Source: Cryptomeria japonica (Eukaryota; Streptophyta; Pinopsida; Cupressales; Cupressaceae). From it: DNA of 64,000 nucleotides. A model generated the notes under the pieces. That model searched no databases and was not told where the DNA came from. It saw only the letters and a program-made list of their open reading frames with translations. The stretch's first letter is position 1, and every line of letters begins with the position of its first letter. Below are positions 37,301-48,239 of this stretch, piece after piece. The position numbers and the translations under genes were made by a program. The stretch is taken from assembly GCF_030272615.1 (NCBI RefSeq), contig NC_081412.1, positions 666,296,352-666,360,351 on the forward strand, read 5' to 3'.

Positions 37301-38770
37301 AATTGGGCGTATGAATCCGACATCCAATAACTTCTCCAGCTCTGCTTTGACTAGTAATGCCACTTGTGGATGCATTTTTCTTAATTTCTGTTTCACTGGC
37401 TTTGCCCCCGGTTTGACTGTCAAATGATGCATTACCAAATCCGGATCTAGTCCAGGCATATCAGCGTATAACCATGCAAAGTTGATTTGTCGTTCTTTGA
37501 AGAAGCTTATGAATTTTGACCTTTCGGACTCTGTCAATGATTGAGCCAGGAATATGTTGTGTGGAACTTCTTCTGTACCAATGTTTGTTTTGATAGTCTC
37601 CTCTACCAACATGGATGATTTTTCCTCATATGATGCTGGGAGAATGTCGAGCCTTCTATCTTCAGGTGCCTCAGAGAGGTTTTTGCCCTCAGATACGTCC
37701 TTTCTTTTTACTTTTTTGGAATCAGATAGCGCCACACTGTGGTTTTCGCCATAAGACCCTTGATTTGTTCTTATTTTCACATTTTTGCGACTGGAAGGTT
37801 CGACACCCTCACCAAAATATGCCATGTTGTTGAGTTCTATGATGTATCCTGCTTTGTGGTCCCCAGGGGGAAGATCATCTCGTATGCCAAGATAGTCAAT
37901 AATAGCTTCATCATTTTGAAATGTGTCAAATTGTGCTGGTCCTTCATAATCCCAGTCAATGAGTTGGTGGTGAACAAGGGGAAGGCCTTTAATGTTTTCG
38001 GAGTTTGCAGGGCTAAGAGTGAAGATGTGGTTATATTCGAGTATATCGAGGCAATCGTCGAGGTCATCGATGGCACTCTCCTCATCAGTTTCAATCACAA
38101 GCGAATCCAAATTGTCGTCACTAGTAGCGCCTTCCGGGACAGGTGTCCTCATCCTATGTGATTTCGACCTAAGACCTTGAGACAAAGACTGTGTGGAATC
38201 CTTATGGGTTGTTTCTTGACCAACTCTGAACTTTTTATAAAATTCCTCCTCTTCTGTGGGTTCATCTGGCTCTCTGAATGTCTCGGTGAGCTCATGGTCA
38301 CTGGAGGATTTGTCTGAACCCCATTCCCATTCGTTGGAATCTGTGGAATAGTAATCTTCTTGTTGAACTTTGGCAACTTTGATTTGTGACGCCTCTTCTG
38401 TCCTTTTAGTGTGGATCTTGGAAGTCAGAAAACCAAGTCCCTTTGAGCGTTCCCTTTTTACAGTCAATTCAGGTTGTAAGGGCTCCATAACGCCTTCTTT
38501 GCGTAACCCAAGAGGGCTCTTTCCATCATACCCAAATTTTTGTAGAATCTTGAAGCCTTTGCCATATTTCTCACAAGGTATATTGATCTGATCTTGTGTG
38601 TCCTCTTCAATGTCTTTGTAAAGCATTTTGTATAAATCTTCCTCTTCTAGTTCGCCCCATCTTTGAAAGGTAGTAGGATCCCATTTGAGTATCATGATGG
38701 ATATTTGCTTGTTAGGATGTGGCCTTCCATATTCTTTTGGAGAGCTCATGACTTGTCGTAAATACATGGT
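34319..38770 (-). pseudogene. Element C pol: G-patch, RT, RNase H, second RNase H, integrase
   Basis: One frame continuous with gag and protease, with stop TAG at 34319-34321. Order from 38767: a G-patch-like segment (YGKGFKILQKFGYDG, then GLRKEG), an acidic linker, RT (FPLPNIDLIVD, LSLMDGFSGYNQI, FGLKNAGATYQ, EDYVDNLLGK), RNase H with a degenerate active site (LLLYISATPTALGALL), a second RNase H (LYFDGSYTQHGAG, IVEYEAL, VFGDSQLV, NRAADAMA) and integrase (KKCKQCQIHG; then LDLI, IITDNG, SNKTILK). The RT catalytic YVDD reads YVDN here. Premature stops are TGA 35308-35306, TAG 34963-34961, TAG 34816-34814 and TAA 34477-34475. Each fits a Trp, Gln or similar codon changed by C-to-T or G-to-A. Not functional as it stands. 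Confidence 0.92.
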
Positions 38771-39697
38771 CTAATTTAAAGTGTATTCTCCCATGCCTTT
38801 GTCCTGAAATTTGCCTTTAAGTTCACCTTGTTTTGATGTCGAAGGTTTCAGTGACTCAGGGTCAATGTATGCCGAAGAAGGAGCAGCCTCACGATTACTG
38901 GGAATGATGGTTTCAGTATGTGATCTCAGGTTATTACAATATATGAACGGATAAGGATCACCGTTAACTGTTACCTCAACTCCATTATGAGGAAACTTAA
39001 TGCATTGATGATATGTCGATGGGACTGCCCTCATTTCATGAATCCAAAGACGTCCTAGCAATATATTGTATGTGAGATCCAGATCTAGGACTTGACAAAC
39101 CACATCCTTTGTGACTGGCCCAATTCTTAGAGGTAAGGTGATTGTGCCCTTGGATGAGCGCTCTTCATCATCATATGCCTTAATGGTGATTTGATTTGTC
39201 GAATTCACAGCTTTATCAGAATATCCCAATTGTTTGATGGTGCTCAATGTACAAATGTTTAGACCAGCTCCTCCATCTATCAGGACTCACTTTATTCGAT
39301 GTTTGTGTATGAAGGCTTCAACATGTAAAGGTGCATTATGTGGCTGATTTACGGAGGCGTCATCAGCTTCTGTGAAAGTAAGTGAATGTGGAATGGAAAG
39401 GTATCCCACCATGGCTTGAAACTGGTCCACGTTCAGATCAGTAGGAACGGCGGTGTCTCTCAAGATTTTGTCAAGAATAGCTTTATGAGCAGGAGATATG
39501 CGTAAGAGCTCAAGGATGGAGATGAGCGCGGGTGTCTTCCCTAACTGTTCTACAAGGTCATACTCAGGCTTGGTTGATGAAGAAGCGGTATTTTTAGTGG
39601 AGGCACCTGGCAACGTAATTTTACCTCGACGAGTTGTAACATGACATTCAGAGGTAGATTCGGAAGAAGATCCAACACCTCTTAGGACAATCTTGGG
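38771..39697 (-). pseudogene. Element C gag-pol linker and aspartic protease
   Basis: Same frame as gag. After the gag stop (TGA 39700-39698) the frame runs on as a Ser/Thr-rich linker and a helical segment (DLVEQLGKTPALISIL), meets TGA at 39289-39287, and continues with the retropepsin active site VLIDGGAGLNICTL (in C, LIDGGAG) and the flap-side YNILLGRLWIHEM. It ends at TAG 38773-38771, after which the pol frame continues without shift. The protease would cut the Gag-Pol polyprotein. Conserved spacing to the G-patch region suggests one original polyprotein. Confidence 0.85.
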
Positions 39698-41841
39698 TCA
39701 CTGAGGAGGATTCTCAGGGTTTTTGTTCTTGATGGTAATAGTAGAGATATGATTGTCCATCGAGATATGATTGATAGTTGAGTCATAGTTATAAGGTGCT
39801 CTAGTATAGTTGGCTTGATCATCTGTGACTTTGGCTTTTCCTTTGTCATGCTTTGGGAATGGTTCCTTAAACATCTCATGTTCTTGATTGGATGAGTGTC
39901 CCTCAATCTCAATGTCACCTCTATCAATGAGATCTTGCACAATATTCTTCAGTCGATGACAATTACCTGTTTTATGACCCTTGCTCTTATGAAATTCACA
40001 ATACTCATCATCATTCCACCAATTTGGTTTGACCTTTGGTTCGTATGGAGGAAAATCTGGAACTGTGATCACTTTGTTTGCCACAAGCTTTTTGAAGACT
40101 GATTCAAGTGGTTCTCCCAATGGGGTGTACTTCCTTCGTGATCTAGAAGTTGTTTGAGTATTCACTTGATTGTTTGTAGAACTTGATCCCGAAAAGATGA
40201 ATTTGGGTCGCACTGTGTTGGCATCAACAACACCATCATTGACTGTGTTCTTGTTTTTATTCCAAAATCTTGGCTTGTCTTTTCCTTTAAAGTCATCTTT
40301 GTTTTCCTTGAATATCTTAATGACTCCTTGTTCAATTAAGACCTTTTCTGTTGCTAAGCCCTTTTCAATAACATCCTTGAAGGTGGACAAACAAGCTTTC
40401 CTTAGATCATAGCCAATGTCCTTGTTAACGTTTTGAGTGAACATTTCTACCATTTGTTTTTGTGGGATTTCACAAGAGCATCTGCTAGCTAGATTTCTCC
40501 ATCTTTGTAAAAATGACGCAAAAGATTCTCCCTCCTTTTGCTTAGTATTGCACAAAGTAGTGACTGAGATATTTGTTTCTATATTGTAGGAGAAATGCTG
40601 AATAAATGCCTCTGCTAAGTCACCCCATGACTTAATACCAGGTGGTAATTGAGAGAACCATTCCATAGCTTGATCGCCTAAGCTTTGTGGGAACAACCTC
40701 ATCAAATATGTTTCTTCTGCCGCTACCTCAATGCAGGCTGTGAAAAATTGTCTTATGTGTGCCTTGGGGTCCCCTTTTCCTCTATACTTGTCAAATTTTG
40801 GCGTCACAAAGTGTGCAGGAAATGGAGGCATTGGAATGCTCTTATCAAATGGATAAGGACATATGTCTCTCATAGTGTATGTTGGTTTTGGTGTACTCAT
40901 GTCCTCCATTTTCTTTTGTAAATCTCTGATTTGTTGCTCCAAATTGCTCTTAGGTGGAGATCGATTTCTTGTAGCATACCCCATGTTTGAGACACCAATT
41001 TGAGGAGGAGCTTGTTGCATGTATGGATGATATTGATCATAGACATGTTCATATGGAGGAGGTCTATATTGATGCGGCATATAGGGAGCACTTGGTATAG
41101 CTTCATGTTGAGGAACCCCATATCTATTTTGTGCATGTATACCATATTCTATAGGCATGTCATGTTCCATTGTGTTGCCCCCAAATTTGACATGAGGTTT
41201 CCTTGTGTCCAAATTTTGAGCATGCCTTTGAATGTCCACTTGTTTTGATTGATCCATAGCTTGAGCATGTGATTGAGCATATCTATCTACATAAGGCTTC
41301 CATAATGGTCTTCGAAGGTAAGTATCATATGTTTGACCATGTGTATGTGGAACTTCTGGTTTTTGAAGCAAAGCTGATGGTGATTCAGGTACCATATGCG
41401 GTCCTCTATTTCCTCCACTATTAGGTCTCCTTTGATCCATGTTGGAGTGAGTTTGTTGCGAGGGTCGGTTTTCCATAAGTTGAGACATGTCAAAGTCATG
41501 AGGTATTTTAGCTCCACTTTGTGCCATCATGTGTAAGAAGTATTGTCTATCCCTCCTCATTATTTCTTCAACCAATCTATTGAAATGAGGATTCATAATG
41601 GATTCTTCTACATCTGCTGATTGTATTGAAAGTTGTCCACATTGTCATTGTGTGTAGCATTGTTGTTTGTAGTGTCTGCGTTTTCCAAATTTGGAATGTT
41701 TTTATAAACATCCATGTCAGACAATGTCGTGTGCTCAGGATTGAAAAATAAATCGTTGTCATACTCATAAGAACTCATGTTTGCAGATTCTTGAGCCTCT
41801 CTAGCTTTTCTCCTAGATTTTTGAAGACGGGTTTCAACCAT
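39698..41841 (-). pseudogene. Element C gag
   Basis: The probable original start is ATG at 41841 (MVETRLQKSRRKARE), a basic start typical of plant gypsy Gag. The frame slips near 41620 into the main body (MNPHFNRLVEEIMRRD from 41596). A Gln/Pro/His-rich region is followed by the Gag core (KFDKYRGKGDPKAHIRQF, then AMEWFSQLPPGIKSW and ESFASFLQRWRNLA), about residues 250-420 of the body. A zinc-knuckle variant of the Tat type follows (CEFHKSKGHKTGNC, residues about 567-580). Gag packages the RNA in virus-like particles in the cytoplasm. The body is 632 codons to TGA at 39700-39698. Confidence 0.9.
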
Positions 41842-42319
41842 GAACTAGGTGTTTGACCAAGATGTGAGAGACTAGATGAAAAATGGAAAGAGTATGGAAG
41901 ACCAAGAGTTGTATGGAGTGTAAATGAATCTTGAGGTGTACTTGCAATGTCCAAAGTGTAAGACCAAGTATGTATGTAGTAGAGTAGGTGTGACTTCCAA
42001 AGAGATGATAGTTTCTCTTGATGAGGTAAGCTAACCTTGACTCTAAGTAAGACCAAATGAGACCCAAAGGTAAGAAACCTTGATGAGGGACCACTTAGCA
42101 AAGTGTAGTTGTATGTAGTATGTTGACAAAATATGATGAGGACAAGCAAGTGACCTTTTGACTCAAGTTTAGACAAGTATGAATGTAAAATGAGATGTGA
42201 AGCAATGATGGACTGTATGAGACCCAAAGACAGGTTGAATGCTAGATGAAACCTGAAGAAACAACCTAGGAAGCTCAAGTATTCCGAAACTGATTTCTTT
42301 TGTTTGCTGGACTGTAAAA

Positions 42320-42495
42320 ATTTTCAATTCTGGACACAGACACTTCTGTATACTTCACAGACGCGATTCCTAGACACAGACGTGTCTCTATTCGATACAG
42401 ACGCTGCTAGAAACACAGATGCTATTATGCCCTTTACAGATGCGTTTAGATGACTCAGACGTGGTTAGAACAGACACAGACGCGTTTCTGTAAAC
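42320..42495 (-). repeat. GCGTCTGTGT motif array in gag leader, inner
   Basis: On the plus strand CACAGACGCG and variants (CACAGACGTG, TACAGACGC, ACAGATGCG) occur about eight times. On the minus strand, the gag sense, this reads CGCGTCTGTG. Confidence 0.85.
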
Positions 42496-42749
42496 TTCGT
42501 GCAATTTTTCCAATCTGTGAAGTTGTTTTTGTTGTGACCAAATCCGACTGTTTGACTGTTTTTCGTGACAAGAGGACACAATGTTGATGAGGACTCAATG
42601 TTTGCAAGTGTTTAGACTCCAAAAGTGTGTTGTTTGATGTAAAGTTGTTTTGCATACACTTGAAGACACAAAAGACACAATGTTTTGTTGTTTGGTCTTG
42701 AATGTTTTGAATGTTTAACATAAGACAAGCACAATTCTTATGGCTGGCC

Positions 42750-43110
42750 AAGACAATAGTTGTTGATCCCACATAGGGTTTTACCCCCGAGGCTACGCTA
42801 TTCAGAGCAGATACTTAGATGCTTGACTTCACTGGCTCCACCCTCGGCACTCACTTCTCGGGTCAGCCAAGCATCAGTCCCCATGAAAACTCCCCATGGC
42901 GAACTTTGTATCTCTACTAAGAACCGTATGTGTGTGGGCCGCTACCAGAGGTCCGACCTCCTGCCTCAACAACTAGAAGAATTTGGGCTTCTAAAACAAA
43001 AAGGTGCTAGTAAGGGCATCCGCTCGTGTGGCCATACATGCGGCACTTTCAGCTCTGTAAATACAGAAGGCTCCCAGCCGGTAGGGGTTACGCCCTACAA
43101 ATGATCAAAT
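42750..43110. other. GC-richer block in leader of element C
   Basis: Base composition unlike the surrounding leader, with many short CCC/GGG phrases that could pair. A 114-codon plus-strand frame (42760-43104) matches nothing and is probably chance. It might be a structured RNA region or captured sequence. Confidence 0.35.
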
Positions 43111-43689
43111 AAATTTGATCAAACGGGTTTATGGGGAGACATAGTGTCGGTATGAACTAATCAGCACACGTTATTCATAGTTTTCACCATGAATACATTT
43201 ATTTATAGTGGTTTGGAAGAAGATGGCTTTTCTTTTGCTACCACTTGGGTTGTTCTCTTCTCACTAGTAGTCCTAATGACCACACGGGAAGACAGGCCCT
43301 CTAAAGATTAAACAAAAAGAGCCTATTGCTCAAGACACAAAAGACAATGATTCAATTTTAGTGCACCAATGGAAGTGTTTGCTAATCTATGAAAACAAGG
43401 CACACAACAAAATTTCAAAACCCTAGCCAAGGACCTGCAACAAAATTTGTTAGTAGTTTGGGTTGTTTCAAATGATCACCCCTTCCTGCAAGCACACAAG
43501 TTAGGTAAATTTTAGAAACCCAAAAGACTTTGTGAAAGAGGGGCCTTCAACAAAAACGTTTTGCTTCCAAGACAAGCTGCACAAACTTAGTTAGCTAGAT
43601 CTGAAAGGGTTAGTCCAAAAATAAACCAGATCTGAAACCCTAAGTGCGAAATCCGAAAATTGCATCAAAGAAAATTTAAAAATTTCGAA

Positions 43690-43920
43690 ACAGTCAAAAA
43701 CATAGACGCTGTTACCGCCGACACAGACGCGGCCAAAAATCACAGACGCCCCTCTCTGACACAGACGCGAGCAGAAACAACACAGACACGCTTATGAAAC
43801 ACAGACGCCCCTGTCTGAAACCTGCAAAATAAAATTTGTTGGAAACACAGACGTGATTCTAGATTCCGCAGACGCTCCTGAAACTCAGAGATGTGATCCG
43901 AAAGTTCGCAAACGCGGAAA
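43690..43920 (-). repeat. GCGTCTGTGT motif array in gag leader, outer
   Basis: About ten copies of CACAGACGC variants on the plus strand, the best being GACACAGACGCG near 43718 and 43758. Same motif and sense as the inner array, and close to the PBS. Confidence 0.85.
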
Positions 43921-44007
43921 AACCTAAAATGTCGTCGAAAAATGTCCGATCTGCAACTTCAAAAACACAAAATCTGCAACAAAAAGGTTAAATGCAAAGG
44001 GACAAGA

Positions 44008-44025
44008 GTCCCACCGGGCGTGCCA
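44008..44025 (-). promoter_or_regulatory. Primer binding site of element C
   Basis: The minus strand reads TGGCACGCCCGGTGGGAC, three bases after the 5' LTR. The TGG start pairs with a tRNA CCA end. I cannot name the primer tRNA. Confidence 0.75.
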
Positions 44026-44028
44026 AAA

Positions 44029-44772
44029 TGTGTATGGTGAAAATGGATAACAATAATAACAATATTGAAAGGCTAAATGAATCCAACCACAAAACCCTAG
44101 CCTAACAATCAACAAAGATCCACCATAACATATGAAGATTACCTAAGACAATGCAAATCACATGAAATCACAAAGATTATACCATCACATGTCCAATAGG
44201 GTTTTTGATCTCCATTCTTCCTATCTCCATTGATCTTGCTTGATATATTTGCTCTCAGATTTTTATATGCACAAGAGCTCAACAAAGAACGGAATGTGGT
44301 TGCAAGTAGGATCGTAGTGTAGTCAAAATGATTATTAGGGTTTGATAATGAAGGAGGCATCTCCTTAAATAGAAGACACAATATGAAATGGAAGGATAAG
44401 ATTGAGAGGTGTAAAAAGGAGGTCGGCTAGGATTAGAGGGTAGGTAGAAGAAATAGTAAAATAATGAAAGGGGTAGGTAGTGTAGGAATTAAGAGATGAA
44501 TGACATGTGTCATGTGTAGAAAAAGCTAATGAATTAATTAAATAAATAAAGATTTATTTAATTAATAGAAGAAGTAGGATAATTAAATAAATAAGATATT
44601 TATTTAATTTAGGAAAATGATAATTTAAATAAATAAATGTATTTATTTAAATGAGAAATAAGGCTAGAAGAGGATAAATGAATTAATTAAATAAATAAAG
44701 ATTTATTTAATTAATAGAAGAATTAGGCTTAGATATTTATTTAATTAGACATGACAATTTTGGGTGTCTACA
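44029..44772 (-). repeat. LTR of element C (5' LTR in element sense)
   Basis: 744 bp, TGTGTATGG to GTGTCTACA on the plus strand, nearly identical to 28602-29362. The minus-strand TATA-like box is at 44365-44371, so genomic RNA would start in this LTR and read towards lower coordinates. Confidence 0.93.
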
Positions 44773-44777
44773 GTTAT
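44773..44777. repeat. Target site duplication of element C, right
   Basis: GTTAT, identical to 28597-28601. Confidence 0.9.
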
Positions 44778-46548
44778 ACATATCAACAACCACTATAGTT
44801 TTGGGAGCATTACTAAGACAACATGACCATGATGGAAAATAAAGAGCTATATTAATTTGTACTTTAGTTGTATATGATCTCAACTACACTCCTATTGAGT
44901 GTGCATGTATTGCCATAGTATTTTCTTTGTAGAAATTGTAACATTATATGCTTAGCCATCAAACAAAGCTTGTAGCTAAACTCGATCCTCTAAAGTACTT
45001 ACTAAACAAGGTTTCTCTCATAGGATGTCTAGAAAAGTGGGTTATGATCCTTAGCAAGTTTGACACTGAGTGTGTTGAAAGAAAATCTACAAGGGGACAA
45101 ACTATAGAAAAGCAACTTGTGGATCTGCACCTATGGGAGATGATCATCCACTAGTTTTGAATTTTTTAGATGAATCAATCTTCTTCATCACGACTACACA
45201 ATGATGAAATTTTACTTTGATGGGTCCTTTAAACAACATGGAGTAGGTGTTGACATCCTATTCATCACACCACAAAGGGATTCTATTCCTAGATCATACT
45301 GATTAGCATTCTCATGTACAAATAATATTGTAGAATATGAGGCATTCATCACATGAATTAATATGGTTGTTTAGTGGAAGATATAAGAGATACAAATCTA
45401 TGGTGATTCCCAATTGGTCATTCGAAAATGATGAGTATTAGAAAAAGGAAAAGAAATTGATGCCGTATAAATGCATGGTTGATGGCCAATTTTTTTTCAC
45501 CTTAATCACTTTTGAGAAAATTGTATGGATAAATAATAGGGATGTAGATGCCATGGATACCATTGCATATCTCATATATATGCCACCTAGCACTACACAC
45601 TGTGAGTTATTGGTGGAAAATCTCTTGATTCCCATCCATCATTTCTACAACTAGTTGCTACACCTTGGTCGTTTTGTCAGTAGGGACCACATAGGGACTC
45701 AACCTTGTGGGTAAGATACATCCTCCCCTTCCAATGGCCACAAATTCATCATCACTGCCATTGAGTAATTCATGAAGTGGATCGAGGTCATTCCTCTTAT
45801 ACATGTCATTAGTAAACAAATTACCACATTTATCCTCAATTATATCATTTTTCAATATGATGTCTCTATTTCCATTATCACAGATGACAAACATCCTTTC
45901 AAAAACCGGGGTGTTTGTAAACTCTGTGATAAATTCCATATTAGACATCACTTTTCCACCCCATGCTACCCCCATGGTAATAGTCAAGCCAAGTCTTCTA
46001 ATAAAACCATCCTTAAATTCCTTACAAAGATAGTTAATGAATTTGGATATGATTGGCATATTTGACTCAACCCGCCTTGTGGGCATATCACACTAGTGTC
46101 TGCACTCCTATAAGCGCTACACCTTACTCCCTTGTCTACAGATCTAAATCCATCTTACCTATTGAGGTTTATCTACCATATTTATGGGTCTCTTTGCACA
46201 ATCTCATTGATGATGAAGAATTTTGAGTCTCTCAACTTTAGCACTTAGAGCTATTGGATGGGCGTCAACAAAATGCCTTCAGCCATATGAGCATACCAAC
46301 AATGCATGTGCCACAATTACAATCACAAAGTTAGGTCAAGAAATGTTGAGATTGTTGATCTCGTCCTTAGAGAAAATCCAAAAAATCAACAAGATTGGGA
46401 TAACAAGGACAAGTTTGAACATAACTAGTTGGGTCCCTATGTTATTACAACAATCTATAGCTTTGGTGCATATTAATTGGCTACTCTTGAAGGTGAACCA
46501 CTTAAAGATTCCATCAACAACATGCACCTTTGCAAGTTCTATACCTAG
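44773..46548 (+). pseudogene. Element B pol, right piece (RNase H, second RNase H, integrase)
   Basis: It continues the pol reading broken at 28601. The first RNase H runs to about 45140 (DPLKYLLNKVSLIGCL, KWVMILSKFDTE). The second RNase H is at about 45190-45430 (KFYFDGSFKQHGVGV, NNIVEYEAF, IYGDSQLVIRK). A gap follows near 45500-45660, then integrase (NGHKFIITA, KWIEVIPLIHV, SNKTILKFL, then NPKNQQDWDNKDKFE) and the end MHLCKFYT with TAG at 46546-46548. Many stops and frame slips. Clearly homologous to element C but far more decayed, and in the opposite orientation. Confidence 0.88.
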
Positions 46549-48230
46549 CCCTTCAGAGAACCTTATTTTATGTCAAAAATACAAAAAAAAATAAAAATTA
46601 AAAAACTAAAATTTAAAAAGTAAAGAGGAATCATTTTTCCTCCAGGGAAAATGACTTTGGTGGCACTTGTGACAAGTACCATGGTGAAAACCAGGCAACT
46701 GGTGCCTTGTGTAATGGCTTTGCTTCTGCTTGCTTCAAGATTCCCTTTGATCATTTCATCTCATATGCCTAATAATCTATTTCACTTCATAATAAACCTA
46801 ACATCCCTACCATTGTTTTGTCATTTTGCTGCTCTCCTTCTCACCCCTCCATAATAATTTTTTCCATCCTTGCTTCACGCATAATAAATAGGTCCTATCC
46901 CTAACTGGGGGTATCTCCTCAATGTGTTCGAATTGGATCCTTGGTACCACATGATAAGAGGAACTTTGTCTCCTACCTTCTCACACATTCACATTCCATA
47001 AACAAATCTCACTTGCACCACCAATCCGTAATAAACTTTCATCATTTTCCATAAGAAAACATCCATATCTAGGATTGAGGCATTTTTAGACAAACAAAAA
47101 CACAACAATGGGCTCCAACCAAATCATCTTTTTGACAATACCTAGACATACCATACATAATGATCCTATTGCTAAAATTAGCTTTTGGCATCACCTATCC
47201 TTTATTAGGACAAAACAAACTTTGGCAGGAAGATCTAATGTTTGTTTTGTTTTAGGTCATCTTTATTTTATTTGATTTTATATTTTGTGACATGTCTTTG
47301 ACTAGAGGAGTGAGAATGAGGCATGATCACTTGATTGATATTTGTGAATTGTTCTCTATTAACACTACGACTTGTCCTAGGACATGATTGTCGATGATCA
47401 TTGAGGACCTATGAGTCTAGTGTGAAAAAGGACATGAACCTTATTGTTTGAAAGTGTATTTTTTCCTTGAAAATGGTATGTGGGTCATCTGGGCCTAACT
47501 CATATCTCGACGATTACATCCAATTTCCATAATAAGCTCCATGATGATGTAACACTCAAACACACACAAGATTGAATATATTTATGGCGAGAAGATCTAA
47601 TGGCTATTTTGTTTTAGGTCGAGTCTTTATTTAATTTGATTTTATCTTTTGTGACATGTTCCCTATGCTACTTGAGGATGCCTTTGACTAGAGGTGCGAG
47701 GATGGGGCATGATCACTTGATTGTTGTTTGTGGATTGTATAACACTATTGCTTGTCCTAGGACATGATTGTCTATAATCATTGAGGACCTATGAGTCTAG
47801 TGTGAAAAAGGACATTCCATATTGTCTAAGGCATATTCTTTCCTTGCAAATGGTATGTGGGTCATTTGGGTCTAACTCATATCTAGATGATTACTTCCAA
47901 TTGCCATAATAAGATACATTATGATATAAAACTCAAACAAACACAAGACTATATCACCTCCATATCAATACATCATCTAAGACATATATAGATCTAGGAA
48001 CATACATCATAAGATCATATAACACATATCATAAGTGCATCTATACACATCACATAATATCATACACATCATATAAGTCACCGCCAAAAAAAGTGTCATC
48101 TCATGTATATAATAAAAAATCAGTGTCAAAGTACAATGATGTCATATTACAATATGGTTACTAGGAGCTCCAAAATAACTATCACTCAGGTTTCTATATC
48201 AAAATGGTACATTATGACCTATAGGATCTA
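46549..48230 (+). other. Spacer of element B after pol
   Basis: Counterpart of the C spacer. It keeps CAAGTACCATGGTGAAAAC (46671-46689) and an AATAAA-rich stretch. It also contains a local tandem duplication (see 47216-47945). Confidence 0.6.
47216..47945. repeat. Tandem duplication of about 360 bp in element B spacer
   Basis: AGATCTAATG, TTGACTAGAGG, CATGATCACTTGATTG and CATTGAGGACCTATGAGTCT recur in the same order from about 47223 and 47584. Copies differ by scattered substitutions and one insertion. Confidence 0.85.
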
Positions 48231-48239
48231 TGATGTGCT

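Larger units (their letters stand above)
41842..44028 (-). other. Long leader of element C
   Basis: 2.2 kb between the PBS and gag with no credible protein. It contains two motif arrays (42320-42495 and 43690-43920) and a GC-richer block (42750-43110). Long leaders before gag are usual in Tat elements. Confidence 0.7.
28602..44772 (-). mobile_element. Full-length Tat-lineage Ty3/gypsy retrotransposon (element C)
   Basis: 16.2 kb, with both LTRs, PBS, PPT and a 5-bp target duplication GTTAT (28597-28601 and 44773-44777). Order in element sense (minus strand): 5' LTR 44772-44029, PBS, leader, gag, protease, RT, degenerate RNase H, a second RNase H, integrase, spacer, antisense PMD gene, PPT, 3' LTR 29362-28602. 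The second RNase H and long 3' region with extra genes are Tat-lineage traits (established for Ogre/Retand/TatIV-type elements). The LTRs differ by four transitions that I can see and one 17-bp gap, so insertion or gene conversion is recent relative to the decay of its genes. It sits inside the pol gene of element B. Confidence 0.93.

Noticed and set aside
37739-38161. 140-codon plus-strand frame
   Set aside because: Shadow of the pol reading frame on the other strand.
42760-43104. 114-codon plus-strand frame in the leader of element C
   Set aside because: Antisense to the retrotransposon leader, no recognisable domain, no kept start context. Treated as chance within a GC-richer block.
45658-46086. 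142-codon minus-strand frame
   Set aside because: Shadow of the element B integrase on the plus strand.
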